Source: Actinopolymorpha singaporensis (GTDB lineage Bacteria > Actinomycetota > Actinomycetes > Propionibacteriales > Actinopolymorphaceae). Taken from it: a stretch of DNA of 64,000 bases. The notes under the pieces were generated by a model that was not told where the DNA came from, searched no databases, and saw only the letters and a list, made by a program, of their open reading frames with translations. Positions 16,968-25,893 of this stretch are shown here, piece by piece (position 1 is the stretch's first letter; the number at the start of each line of letters is the position of its first letter). Location: contig NZ_LT629732.1 of NCBI RefSeq assembly GCF_900104745.1, positions 3,025,981 to 3,089,980 on the forward strand, given 5' to 3'. The position numbers and the translations under genes were made by a program.

Positions 16968-17693
16968 TCAGCCGGTCTCCACCACGAAGTAGCCCTCGGC
17001 GAGGTGGCCCTGCGGTAGTCCCGCCGTGGCGGCCACCCGGCCGAACCCCTCGCGCAGCCGCGGCTCGAGCTGGTCCGGCTCGGGGTGCTGGCTCTGGTGG
17101 GCGTACAACGCCGCCATCTTCTTGTCGAACGTCTCGGTGACGTCGACGACGTGGTTGGTGGTCGGGTGACCCGACAGCCACACCTCCCGGACCGTCCACG
17201 CCGCCAGCCCTTCCTCGGCGAGTTCGGGGAAGGCGTAGGGATTGCGGGCCGCCGGGTAGACCGCGCGCACCGCCGCCTCGCCGGCGGCCAGATGGTCGGG
17301 GTGGCTGCGGGCGATGAACGACCAGTCGCGTTCGGGACTTTGGGTGAGTACGCGCTCCGGGCGTACCTCGCGGATGACCCGGGTGAGCGCGCGCACGAGA
17401 TCGGCGTTCGCCTCGAGCTCGCCGTCGACCAGGCCCAGGAACCGTACGTCGTGCACACCGACGCGTCGTGCCGCCTCGGTCTGCTCGGCTCGCCGGATCT
17501 CCGGGATCTTCGAACGCGGCACGTGATCCTCGAATCCGCCGGCCTGGCCGTCGGTGCAGATGCAGTAGACGACCTCCAGGCCGGCGGCGGTGAAGTGGGC
17601 GATCGTGCCGGCCGCGCCGAAGTCGACGTCGTCGGGATGTGCCGTGATGACGAGTACGCGGCTGATCTCGGAGTCGGGGTGAACGAGGGTCAC
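16968..17693 (-). CDS. PIG-L family deacetylase
   Basis: A 241-residue zinc-dependent N-deacetylase of the LmbE/PIG-L family. The metal-binding motif is AHPDDVDFG (His19, Asp22) and the third ligand lies in the conserved SHPDHLAAG. The family includes MshB and Mca of mycothiol metabolism and sugar deacetylases; this protein is shorter than MshB and I do not assign a substrate. The start GTG 17693 has GGTAGG 9 nt upstream; a longer reading frame exists but would run into the promoter region. Confidence 0.85.
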   Translation of the reverse strand: MTLVHPDSEISRVLVITAHPDDVDFGAAGTIAHFTAAGLEVVYCICTDGQAGGFEDHVPRSKIPEIRRAEQTEAARRVGVHDVRFLGLVDGELEANADLVRALTRVIREVRPERVLTQSPERDWSFIARSHPDHLAAGEAAVRAVYPAARNPYAFPELAEEGLAAWTVREVWLSGHPTTNHVVDVTETFDKKMAALYAHQSQHPEPDQLEPRLREGFGRVAATAGLPQGHLAEGYFVVETG

Positions 17694-18129
17694 CCGCGTG
17701 AACCTACCAAGCCCCCACCGGAACGTCCGACCACACCGGGAGTGCTGGACACCGCGCGGTCCGGTGACACCACGTCGAGTTCGTACGTGTGGTCCAGCGA
17801 CCGGTGACCGGACCTCCAGGGCACCAAAATGGTGGGCAGAACTGATCGGCCGGATCATGCGGTCGAACTATCCGGTCGAAGCAACCGGCCGAATCCGCAG
17901 GAATTCCGAAACCGGTATCAAATCGGCCCGTCGAAGCTCGAATTCCGTCGGCCAGAACCGAACAACGTCCGACACTGGTGGGGGCGGCTCCGGGTGACCG
18001 GGCCGTCCCAATTCCCTTTCCTGCAAAGGATCTGCCCGGCCGCTGGTCCCCGGCTCACGGGACCCGCCGGGACTGGTGACGCCTCACCCCCTCATTCACG
18101 CTGGCAGTGACTCGGGGGAGTGATGGGCG
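17694..18129. other. 436-bp intergenic region, no gene recognised
   Basis: The stretch divides the divergent PIG-L and polysaccharide deacetylase genes. Its middle part (about 17825-17990) is poorer in G+C than its surroundings and repeats CGGTCGAA and GAATTCCG twice each. A weak GGTCCC/GGGACC inverted repeat lies at 18045-18064. I see no tRNA, riboswitch or convincing reading frame. Confidence 0.5.
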
Positions 18130-19170
18130 ATGGCCGGAACGCGGGCAGCCACGCGCTGGCGTGGACTCGTCGTACGAGTTTCCTCACTCGTACACGGCGA
18201 TTCCGGAAGGCAGTTGACGGTCGGTCCCCGGGTCGGCCGGGGCGCCACGATCCGGTTGCGTCGAGCGGCGACGGCGGCCGGAGTCATCGTCGTCGGGCTC
18301 GCGCTGGTCAGGTGTGCGCCGTCGGACCCTCGGGATCCTTCGGCCGACCCGCACCAGCCGACGGCGAGTTCGGTCGCCCGGGCCACACCGCCGAGCGAGT
18401 TGCCCCGTCAGACCGGGTCACCGTCCGGGTCGCCCTCGTCGTCCCCCGGGTCGCCCTCGTCGTCCCCCGGTTCGCCCTCGTCCTCTGGTTCGCCCTCGCC
18501 GAGTGCACCGGAGGGTGGCGTCACCTCCCCGGCTCCCACCTCGACCGGACGGCCGACCCTGCCCGGTGACTCCATTTCCGGCACCCCCGACTCCCCGTCG
18601 ACCCCGGGCCACACCCCGGGGCCGGGAGCGACCACGGGCCCGAAGGTTCTCTACCTCACGTTCGACGACGGCCCGAGCGAGTGGACGCCGAAGATCCTCG
18701 AGGTGCTCGCCCGGCACAACGCGAAGGCGACGTTCTTCGAACTGGGTCAGCTGCAGAAGGAGTTCCCGGCTTTCGTCGACCAGGTGCGCAAGGCCGGGCA
18801 CACCATCGGAAACCACACCTTCGACCACGCGTCGCTGCCGTCGCGGTCGTGGTCGGGGATGCAGCAGGAGATCAAGGGCGGTCCGGCTTCGAAGTGCCTG
18901 CGTCCGCCGTACGGCGCGACGAACTCAGACGTCCGCTCGATCGCCGACGAACTGAAGATGCGGGTGGTGCTGTGGGACGTCGACACCCGTGACTGGACGC
19001 GGCCCGGCTCGGCCACCATCGAACGGCGGGCCGTGGAAGGTGCGCGCCCGGGCGCGATCGTGCTGATGCACGACGGCGGGGGCGATCGGCAACAGACCGT
19101 CGACGCGCTGGAGATTGTCCTGACCAGGTTGGGCAAGCAGGGATACGTGTTCCGCTCCCTCGACTGCTGA
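18130..19170 (+). CDS. secreted/anchored polysaccharide deacetylase (NodB domain)
   Basis: A 346-residue protein. A basic N-terminus and a hydrophobic segment (about residues 47-60, GVIVVGLALVRC) act as a signal anchor; the cysteine does not make a proper lipobox. Residues about 65-175 are a Ser/Pro/Gly linker partly made by two 21-bp DNA repeats. The NodB domain starts at LYLTFDDGPSEWTP (catalytic Asp-Asp), with metal histidines in NHTFDH, the RPPYGATN motif and the LWDVDTRDW motif. Such enzymes remove N-acetyl groups from cell-wall peptidoglycan or chitin-like polymers. The stop codon falls in the first unit of a 13-bp tandem repeat. Confidence 0.88.
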   Translation: MAGTRAATRWRGLVVRVSSLVHGDSGRQLTVGPRVGRGATIRLRRAATAAGVIVVGLALVRCAPSDPRDPSADPHQPTASSVARATPPSELPRQTGSPSGSPSSSPGSPSSSPGSPSSSGSPSPSAPEGGVTSPAPTSTGRPTLPGDSISGTPDSPSTPGHTPGPGATTGPKVLYLTFDDGPSEWTPKILEVLARHNAKATFFELGQLQKEFPAFVDQVRKAGHTIGNHTFDHASLPSRSWSGMQQEIKGGPASKCLRPPYGATNSDVRSIADELKMRVVLWDVDTRDWTRPGSATIERRAVEGARPGAIVLMHDGGGDRQQTVDALEIVLTRLGKQGYVFRSLDC

Positions 19171-19230
19171 GCCGGACCGCTGAGCCGGACCGCTGACCCG
19201 GACCGCTGACCCGGACCGCTGACCCGGACC
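19166..19230. repeat. tandem repeat, five 13-bp units across a stop codon
   Basis: Five consecutive units of GCTGASCCGGACC start at 19166, 19179, 19192, 19205 and 19218. The first two have AG where the rest have AC. The deacetylase stop TGA (19168-19170) lies in the first unit. Because 13 is not a multiple of three, the array falls outside the coding frame after the first stop. Confidence 0.9.
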
Positions 19231-19510
19231 GCTGGCCCTGCAGTTGCCCGAAGGGCGGTCGTGATCGCGGACCGCCTTGCCCGCTTGGGTTTTGAGTTCA
19301 CGACCTGAACAGATCGGCGTCCGATCCCGGCCGTGACCGATCCTGGTCGCCCATGGGCTGGCGACTTTCTGCCATCCGGGCTCGACGCTGTCCATGATGG
19401 GCCTTCCGGACCTGGCAGGGGCGAAGGCGTGTCCGCGCCCGCCGCTCGAGCCAGGTCGCTGAGCCGTGCCGAAGCGGAGCGCGGCTTCGTTCGCAAGGAA
19501 GGTGTGACGG
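19171..19510. other. 340-bp intergenic region with repeat and hairpin
   Basis: It begins with the 13-bp tandem array and continues with an imperfect hairpin whose arms are GGCGGTC and GACCGCC around about 19254-19276, a possible terminator of the deacetylase gene. The remaining 230 bp before the solute-binding-protein gene hold no recognisable gene and probably its promoter. Confidence 0.5.
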
Positions 19511-21649
19511 ATGGTGTATGGCAACGGCGTCAGCAGGCGCGGTTTTCTGTACGGCTCGGCGGTGGCCGCCGGGTCGCTCATGTTGGCCGCGTGCTCGGGC
19601 AACGACTCCACCGGCGGGAACGGCGGGTCGGGCAAGAAGGCCGCGGGCGGCGGTGCGGGGCCCGGGCAAACGCCCAAGGGGTCGGCGAAAAAGCCGCTCG
19701 CCCCACCGAAGAAGTTCTCCGAGGCGCCGTCCCTCAGCGAGCAGGTCAAGGCGGGCAAGCTTCCTGCGCTGGAGAAGCGGCTGCCCTCCACGCCGTACGT
19801 CATTCCCCACCACTGGGCCGAACCGGGCAACTACGGCGGCCAGCTCCAGATGGTGATCGACGCCAGCAACTCCGGCGCCATCAAGGAGTACTCCTACGGT
19901 CACTCGTTGCTGCGGTTCCTCAACGACGGTCTGGACATCGGGCCCGGCCTGGTCGAGAGCTGGGAGTCCAACGCCGACGCCTCGGACTGGACGTTCCACT
20001 TCCGCAAGGGCCTGAAGTGGTCCGACGGCCAGCCGTGGACGACCGCCGACATCATGTACTGGTGGAACGACATGGTGCTCAACACCGAGCACCCGGAGGT
20101 CCCGCCGGACGACGTGCGCTCCGGCCGCGACACCGTGGCGACGCTCACCGCGCCCGACGACTACACGCTGCGGATGAAGTTCGACGCGCCCGCGCCGATC
20201 ACGCCGGAGCGCCTCGCGGCCTGGGTCAACCGCGGCATCGGCCCGCAGTGGATGGCACCCAAGCATGTGCTGATGAAGTACCACCCCACGTACAACAAGA
20301 AGATCAAGGGCAAGGACTGGTACGTCAAGCACGACTTGCACCTGGACTGGCAGCTCAACCCGGGCTCGCCGGTGATGACCGGCTGGTACGTCAAGAGCTA
20401 CGAAGAGGGCCGCAGTGTGGTCCTCGAACGCAACCCCTACTACTGGGTGGTCGACAAGGACGGCAAGCAGCTGCCCTACATCGACGAGGTCCGGTTCAAC
20501 GTGGTGAAGGACCCGCAGGTCCAGAAGCTGCAGATGAGCAACGGCCGGTACGACTACGTGCACGGTGGCCACACCAGCCTGGTCCTGGGTGACATCTCCG
20601 GGCTCAAGCAGGCCGAGAAGCGCACCGGAGTCCAGGTCAGCTTCTGGGACAGTGGATCCGGCACGGGTTCCATCTGCTTCCTCAACTACGACTACCCCGA
20701 CGACAAGATGCGCGAGGTGATCCGCAAGCCGGAGTTCCGGCAGGCGCTCTCACACGCCATCAACCGGCCGGACGCGCGTAAGGCGATCTACTTCGACACC
20801 GGCGAGGTGACCACCGGAACGCTCAGCCCCAAGGGGCAGATGTTCACCATCAACGACGAGGCGAAGCAGAAGTACACGCAATGGCGGGACGCGTACGTGA
20901 AGTACGACCCGGCCAAGGCCAAGTCGATGCTGGACAAGCTGGGCCTGGTCGACAAGAACGGCGACGGCAAGCGCGAGTTGCCTGACGGCTCCAAGCTGCA
21001 GATCTCCCTGGACTACCCGGCCGACGCCAGCGCAGAGCACGTCCAGAAGAACAACCACCTCAAGCGTGACTGGGAGGCTGTCGGCATCAAGACGGTCATC
21101 AACCCGGTTCCGCCGGAGGCGTTCGGCGACCGGTGGGGCCGCGGTGAACTGATGACCACCACCGCCTGGGAGGTGGGCGACTGCTCGCCGCTGATCTACC
21201 CCGGTTGGGTGATTCCGGTCGAGACCGGTCACTGGGCCCCGCTGCACGGACAGGCGTTCACCATGCAGACCGGTGACCCGAAGAAGCTGAAGTCGCAGGC
21301 CAACCTGTCGCCGTGGAAGCGGACGCCGCCGTGGATGCTGCCCGAGAAGGGCGACCCGATCGACCGGCTGTGGAAGCTGTACGCCCAGGCCCGGGTCGAG
21401 CCGGACAACATGAAGCGGATCCAGATCATGTGGGAGATCGAGAAGATCCACATCGACGACGGCCCGTTCTTCTTCGGCATCGTCGCCAACTACCCGCGCA
21501 TCGTGCTGACCCGCAAGGGCCTGCACAACGTTCCGAAGAAGGAGAACCTCGCGCTCGGCGGCTGGGTGAACCCCTGGATCCTGCCGTCCCCGGCGGTGTA
21601 CGACCCGGAGCTGTACTTCTGGGACAAGCCTGAGGAGCACAAGGTCTGA
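19511..21649 (+). CDS. ABC transporter solute-binding lipoprotein, family 5 (peptide/oligosaccharide type)
   Basis: A 712-residue exported protein with a twin-arginine signal (SRRGFLYGS) and a lipobox LMLAACS, followed by a Gly/Lys-rich linker. The mature part shows the SBP_bac_5 fold: LVESWESN, FHFRKGLKWSDGQPWTTADI near residue 160, and later NYRYP-like substrate-pocket segments. It is longer than typical DppA/OppA proteins (about 540) because of the linker and internal insertions. The start has GGAAGG 8 nt upstream. No permease or ATPase gene follows, so its transport partners lie elsewhere. The ligand is unknown. Confidence 0.87.
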   Translation: MVYGNGVSRRGFLYGSAVAAGSLMLAACSGNDSTGGNGGSGKKAAGGGAGPGQTPKGSAKKPLAPPKKFSEAPSLSEQVKAGKLPALEKRLPSTPYVIPHHWAEPGNYGGQLQMVIDASNSGAIKEYSYGHSLLRFLNDGLDIGPGLVESWESNADASDWTFHFRKGLKWSDGQPWTTADIMYWWNDMVLNTEHPEVPPDDVRSGRDTVATLTAPDDYTLRMKFDAPAPITPERLAAWVNRGIGPQWMAPKHVLMKYHPTYNKKIKGKDWYVKHDLHLDWQLNPGSPVMTGWYVKSYEEGRSVVLERNPYYWVVDKDGKQLPYIDEVRFNVVKDPQVQKLQMSNGRYDYVHGGHTSLVLGDISGLKQAEKRTGVQVSFWDSGSGTGSICFLNYDYPDDKMREVIRKPEFRQALSHAINRPDARKAIYFDTGEVTTGTLSPKGQMFTINDEAKQKYTQWRDAYVKYDPAKAKSMLDKLGLVDKNGDGKRELPDGSKLQISLDYPADASAEHVQKNNHLKRDWEAVGIKTVINPVPPEAFGDRWGRGELMTTTAWEVGDCSPLIYPGWVIPVETGHWAPLHGQAFTMQTGDPKKLKSQANLSPWKRTPPWMLPEKGDPIDRLWKLYAQARVEPDNMKRIQIMWEIEKIHIDDGPFFFGIVANYPRIVLTRKGLHNVPKKENLALGGWVNPWILPSPAVYDPELYFWDKPEEHKV

Positions 21650-21662
21650 GCAGTCGTGAAAG

Positions 21663-21697
21663 GCCCGCCACCCCGGACCCGGGCGTGGCGGGCTTTT
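21663..21697 (+). terminator. intrinsic terminator after the solute-binding-protein gene
   Basis: GCCCGCCAC (21663-21671) and GTGGCGGGC (21685-21693) form a perfect 9-bp stem followed at once by TTTT. This is a textbook factor-independent terminator 14 nt after the stop codon. Confidence 0.9.
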
Positions 21698-21728
21698 CCC
21701 TGTCGGCGACCTGTCCGACGATGGCGTC

Positions 21729-22361
21729 ATGCTGATCCGTCACCGGGGTGCCGAGCCGACCGTCCACGAGTCGGCCTACGTCGCCCCCAACGCAACCCTG
21801 GTCGGCCGGATCGTGGTCGGACCTCGGGCCAGGATCATGTACGGCGCCGTCCTGGACGCCGAGGGTTCCTCGGTCGAGGTGGGCGAGTCGTGCGTCGTCG
21901 CCGAGCACGCCGTCCTGCGGGCCAGTGCGATCGGAGACGAGGAGCGTCCCGTCCGGCTTGCCGACCACGTGTTCGTCGGACCGCACGCGACCGTGCTGGG
22001 CTGCACCGTGGAACGCTGCTGTTACCTCGCCGCCAACGTCACCGTGCTGCACGGTGCCCGCCTCGGGCCGGGCGCGAGCATCGCGGTCGGCGCACTGGTG
22101 CACGCCCGAACGTTCGTACCCGACGGGTTCTTCGTGCCGCCTCACACGCTCGCGGCCGGCGACCCGGCCCGGGTGGTCACGCCCGACCAGCGGGAGGATG
22201 CCGCGGCGGCCGTACGCGACGCCGGCTTCGCGGCCGCGGCGTTCGGGGTGAGCGCCGACTGGGAGGACCGGCCGCGACGCTACGAAGCTGCCACCGAGGC
22301 CCGCTCGGCGGAGTTCGCCGCCCACCGCGACGACGAGCCGCTGACCCCGGGCGCGCCGTAG
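21729..22361 (+). CDS. gamma-carbonic anhydrase-like / left-handed beta-helix protein
   Basis: A 210-residue hexapeptide-repeat protein. Residues about 10-130 contain turns such as VAPNATLVGRIVVGPRARI, HVFVGPHATVLGCTV and ARLGPGASIAVGALV, typical of the trimeric left-handed beta-helix of gamma-class carbonic anhydrase-like and acyltransferase proteins. Two metal-site histidines of true carbonic anhydrases may correspond to AEHAVL and GPHATVLG, but I cannot confirm the full triad. The C-terminal 60 residues are charged and helical. No SD precedes the ATG, and GACGAT six bases before it may be the -10 of a leaderless transcript. Confidence 0.75.
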   Translation: MLIRHRGAEPTVHESAYVAPNATLVGRIVVGPRARIMYGAVLDAEGSSVEVGESCVVAEHAVLRASAIGDEERPVRLADHVFVGPHATVLGCTVERCCYLAANVTVLHGARLGPGASIAVGALVHARTFVPDGFFVPPHTLAAGDPARVVTPDQREDAAAAVRDAGFAAAAFGVSADWEDRPRRYEAATEARSAEFAAHRDDEPLTPGAP

Positions 22362-22465
22362 GGCAGGCGGTCGGCGGCGGCCGCTTGGGCGGATGGACGG
22401 TCCGGAGCGACCGGCGCCGTCCGGACATGTCCGGCCTGTCGGGTGGCGGTGTCGGCGGGCACTCG

Positions 22466-22471
22466 TAGGCT
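22466..22471 (+). promoter_or_regulatory. -10 element TAGGCT of the helicase gene
   Basis: TAGGCT ends 10 nt before the ATG at 22482, and no SD site stands between. The transcript therefore probably starts at or within a few bases of the start codon. The same hexamer serves the genes at 775, 27000 and 38142. Confidence 0.4.
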
Positions 22472-22481
22472 GGGCCACACG

Positions 22482-24860
22482 ATGAGCGCCCTGTCTTCGC
22501 ACACCCACCCGATGACCGAATCCGACGCGACGTCCGACGCGAAGCCCACCGACGAGCGGTCCACCGCCGAGCCCGGCCGAGCCGGACCCGGTCAGGCCGG
22601 ACCCGGCGACGACGCGTCGGCGCGGCGTCCCCGGCACGACCCGGAGACCCTGCTGGAGGGACTCAACCCCTCCCAGCGGGCGGCGGTCGTGCACGAGGGA
22701 CACCCGCTCCTCGTGGTGGCCGGTGCGGGGTCGGGCAAGACCCGGGTGCTCACCCGCCGGATCGGATGGCTGCTGGCCGAGCGGGGCGCTCGGCCGAGCT
22801 CGGTGCTGGCGATCACCTTCACCAACAAGGCCGCGGGGGAGATGCGCGAACGCGTCGCAGAGCTGGTGGGGCCGCGTGCGGCGGGTGCGATGTGGGTCTC
22901 CACGTTCCATGCCTCCTGCGTGCGCATCCTGCGGCGGGAGATCAAGCGGTTCGGGATGTCCTCGTCGTTTTCGATCTACGACGACGCCGACTCCCGCCGG
23001 CTGATGACGCTGGTGTGCCGCGACCTCGACCTCGACTCCAAGCGCTACAACCCGCGCTCGGTGCTCAACTGGGTGTCCAACCTCAAGAACGAGCTGATCG
23101 ACCACGAGGAGGCGGCCCGCCGCGCCGACAACCACCTCGAGCGCACCTTCGCCGAGTGCTACGGGCTCTACCAACAGCGACTGCGCGAGTCCAGCGCCCT
23201 CGACTTCGACGACATCATCATGACCACGGTGCACCTGCTGCAGGCGTTCCCCGAGGTCCGCGAGCACTACCGCCGCCGGTTCGCGCACGTCCTGGTCGAC
23301 GAGTACCAGGACACCAACCACGCGCAGTACGTCCTGGTCCGCGAGCTGACCAGCGCCGAGGGCGACGGACCGCACGGCGAGCTGATGGTGGTGGGTGACG
23401 CCGACCAGTCGATCTACGGCTTCCGCGGCGCGACGATCCGTAACATCCTGCAGTTCGAGGAGGACTTCCCCGACGCCCGGGTGATCCTGCTCGAGCAGAA
23501 CTACCGCTCCACCCAGACGATCCTGTCCGCAGCCAACGCGGTGATCAGCCGCAACGCCGGCCGCAAGGCGAAGAACCTCTGGTCCGACGCCGGCTCCGGT
23601 GAGTCCGTGGTGGGCTACGTCGCCGAGGACGAGCACGACGAGGCGCAGTTCGTCGCCGAGGAGATCGACCGGCTGGGCGACCTGGGCGCTGCCCAGCCCA
23701 AGGACGTCGCGGTCTTCTACCGCACCAACGCCCAGAGCCGGGTGTTCGAGGAGATCTTCATCCGCGTCGGCCTGCCCTACAAGGTCGTCGGCGGGGTCCG
23801 TTTCTACGAGCGCCGTGAGGTGCGGGACGCGCTCGCCTACCTCCGGCTGCTCGCCAACCCCGAGGACACCGTGTCGCTGCGCCGGATCCTCAACGTCCCG
23901 AAGCGGGGGATCGGCGACCGCGCCGAGGCCTGCGTGGAGGCGTTCGCCCAGCGCGAGCGGACGACGTTCTGGCAGGCACTGCGCCGCACCGACGAGGTGC
24001 CCGGCCTGGCCACCCGTTCGGCCAACGCAATCCGCGGGTTCGTGACCATGATCGACGAGTTGGTGGCCGCGGTGGCCGAGGGGATGCCGCCCGCCGACCT
24101 GCTGGAACAGGTGCTCCACCGCAGTGGCTACCTGAAGGAGCTGGAGAACTCTCCCGACCCCCAGGACGAGACCCGGGTGGAAAACCTCTCCGAGCTGGTG
24201 GCGGTGGCCCGGGAGTTCACCGAAGGGGCGGTGGCGGAGGGCGTGCCGGCCACCCTCGCGGACTTCCTCGAGCGCGTCGCCCTGGTGGCCGACTCCGACC
24301 AGATTCCCGACGGCGAGGAGAACGGCGGGGTGGTCACGCTGATGACCCTGCACACCGCGAAGGGGCTGGAGTTCCCGGTCGTCTTCCTCACCGGCCTGGA
24401 GGACGGCGTCTTCCCGCACCAGCGGTCGCAAAGCGACGCCAAGGAACTGGAGGAGGAACGCCGGCTCGCCTACGTCGGCATCACCCGTGCGCGCAAGCGC
24501 CTCTACGTCTCCCGGGCCGTGGTCCGCAGCGCGTGGGGAGCGCCGCAGCACAACCCCGCGTCCCGCTTCCTCGACGAGATTCCGGCCGAGCTGGTGGACT
24601 GGCGGCGTACGGAGGCCGACCAGATCTCGTGGGGTTCGCAGTCGGTCAGCAGCCGGCGTACCGACCGGCGGGCCGCCCGGCCGGGCCAGCGGCCGATCGT
24701 CGCGCTGTCGGCCGGCGACCGGGTGGTGCACGACACCTTCGGCATGGGCTCGGTGGTCGCCACGGCGGGCCAGGGAGACAACGCCGAGGCGACGGTCGAC
24801 TTCGGGTCGGAAGGCGTCAAGCGGTTCCTGCTCCGCTACGCCCCGCTGCAGAAGCTCTGA
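22482..24860 (+). CDS. pcrA: ATP-dependent DNA helicase PcrA/UvrD
   Basis: A 792-residue superfamily-1A 3'-5' helicase for repair and replication restart. After a charged, Pro/Ala-rich N-tail of about 60 residues, motif I is VAGAGSGKT, Ia is AITFTNKAAGEM, II is LVDEYQDTN, III is VVGDADQSIYGFRGA, IV is LEQNYRST, V is LMTLHTAKGLEF and VI is EERRLAYVGITRARKRL. All catalytic residues are present. The C-terminal 60 residues (GDRVVHDTFGMGSVV) form the Tudor-like domain that contacts RNA polymerase in PcrA. ATG 22482 is chosen for its spacing from the -10 box; ATG 22512 is also in frame. Confidence 0.96.
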   Translation: MSALSSHTHPMTESDATSDAKPTDERSTAEPGRAGPGQAGPGDDASARRPRHDPETLLEGLNPSQRAAVVHEGHPLLVVAGAGSGKTRVLTRRIGWLLAERGARPSSVLAITFTNKAAGEMRERVAELVGPRAAGAMWVSTFHASCVRILRREIKRFGMSSSFSIYDDADSRRLMTLVCRDLDLDSKRYNPRSVLNWVSNLKNELIDHEEAARRADNHLERTFAECYGLYQQRLRESSALDFDDIIMTTVHLLQAFPEVREHYRRRFAHVLVDEYQDTNHAQYVLVRELTSAEGDGPHGELMVVGDADQSIYGFRGATIRNILQFEEDFPDARVILLEQNYRSTQTILSAANAVISRNAGRKAKNLWSDAGSGESVVGYVAEDEHDEAQFVAEEIDRLGDLGAAQPKDVAVFYRTNAQSRVFEEIFIRVGLPYKVVGGVRFYERREVRDALAYLRLLANPEDTVSLRRILNVPKRGIGDRAEACVEAFAQRERTTFWQALRRTDEVPGLATRSANAIRGFVTMIDELVAAVAEGMPPADLLEQVLHRSGYLKELENSPDPQDETRVENLSELVAVAREFTEGAVAEGVPATLADFLERVALVADSDQIPDGEENGGVVTLMTLHTAKGLEFPVVFLTGLEDGVFPHQRSQSDAKELEEERRLAYVGITRARKRLYVSRAVVRSAWGAPQHNPASRFLDEIPAELVDWRRTEADQISWGSQSVSSRRTDRRAARPGQRPIVALSAGDRVVHDTFGMGSVVATAGQGDNAEATVDFGSEGVKRFLLRYAPLQKL

Positions 24861-24924
24861 CCCCAGGGCAGGTCAGGACAGGACGCCCTCACCTCGGGTC
24901 AGGTCAGGAGGCTCCGACGCGAGG

Positions 24925-25893
24925 TCAGAGCAGGCCCTTGGCGCGCAACCAGGGCAGCGGGTCGATCGCCGTACCCCCGCCGGGGTGCACCTCGAAGTGC
25001 AGGTGTGGTCCGCTGGAGTTACCGGTGCTCCCGACGTAGCCGATCAGCGTGCCGGCGCGCACCGGGCCGCTCCGGCGGGCGTACCGGGACAGGTGGCAGT
25101 ACCACGTCACGGTGCCGTCCTCGTGCCGAACCTGGATCCGGTTGCCGAACGCGCTGTACGCGCTCTCCCAGCCTGCGCCGATGATCTCTCCGTTGCCGAC
25201 AGAGTAGACGGGCGTGCCGAGAGGCGACGCGAAGTCCAGCCCGGTGTGCAGGTGGCTCCACATCGAGCCGGCCCGGCCGTATCCCGCGGACAGACGGAAC
25301 TTGCTTACGGGCAGCGTCCACTTGATGGAACGTTCCATCGTCTGCTGCTCGCCGGCCCCGGCCGCGGTGCGTTCGATCGAGCGGATCTCCTGGCTGTGCT
25401 GCGCGGCCCAGGCCGCCCGCTCCCGATCCGCGGCTGCCCGGGCGCGGCGCGCGGCGGCCAGGTCGGCCGCGTCGGCGGTGGGCTTGGAGGGACGCTTCGA
25501 GCGGTCGGCCCGCTTGGCCGCGTCCTCGCGGGCCTGCTGGGCCTGGCTCACACTGCGCGCGATGCTCGCGGGCAGCGCGCGTTCGACGGTGGTCTCGCCC
25601 TGCGCCAACGTGCCCGAGCCGACGACGACGGCGCCGGAGGCGACGGCGAAGGTCGCGACACCGGCGAGGACCGGACCGGTGGGGAAGTTCCGCCTGGTCT
25701 CGGCCCTGCGGTGCCCGCCCGGCTGGGGCTTTGCCGAGGGAAGCCGGAGGGTCGACGGGGTCTGGAGGAAAGGAGCGGCGCCACCTGACTTCGCCGGGGT
25801 CCCCGGACGGTTGGCCCGGGAAGCCGACGTGTCACGCGACGGTCGAGTGCGACCCGCCGATCGGTCACGGCGATGCTTCGCGGTCTCGGCCAC
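24925..25893 (-). CDS. M23-family metallopeptidase (peptidoglycan hydrolase)
   Basis: A 322-residue protein. A basic, Pro-rich N-terminus precedes one membrane segment (PVLAGVATFAVASGAVVVGS, about residues 75-95). An Ala/Arg-rich coiled coil follows (about 110-180), then the M23/LytM domain with zinc ligands in HLHTGLDFA (HxxxD type) and GPHLHFEV. The ligands and the glycine-rich sheet are intact, so it is probably an active endopeptidase rather than a NlpD/EnvC-type activator. GTG 25893 has GGAAGG about 10 nt upstream; the longer frame would include the promoter. It is convergent with pcrA. Confidence 0.88.
   Translation of the reverse strand: MAETAKHRRDRSAGRTRPSRDTSASRANRPGTPAKSGGAAPFLQTPSTLRLPSAKPQPGGHRRAETRRNFPTGPVLAGVATFAVASGAVVVGSGTLAQGETTVERALPASIARSVSQAQQAREDAAKRADRSKRPSKPTADAADLAAARRARAAADRERAAWAAQHSQEIRSIERTAAGAGEQQTMERSIKWTLPVSKFRLSAGYGRAGSMWSHLHTGLDFASPLGTPVYSVGNGEIIGAGWESAYSAFGNRIQVRHEDGTVTWYCHLSRYARRSGPVRAGTLIGYVGSTGNSSGPHLHFEVHPGGGTAIDPLPWLRAKGLL

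Noticed and set aside
17829-18110. Short plus-strand frame in the 17.7-18.1 kb gap
   Set aside because: It lacks a ribosome site, has atypical codon use for this genome and no recognisable sequence features.
19166-19230. CRISPR-like array
   Set aside because: The 13-bp units follow one another without spacers and are far shorter than CRISPR repeats.
21426-24731. An open frame of about 1100 codons antisense to the solute-binding-protein and pcrA genes
   Set aside because: It covers proven genes on the other strand and its composition (Arg/Gly/His-rich, no motifs) is what high third-position GC produces in the complementary frame.
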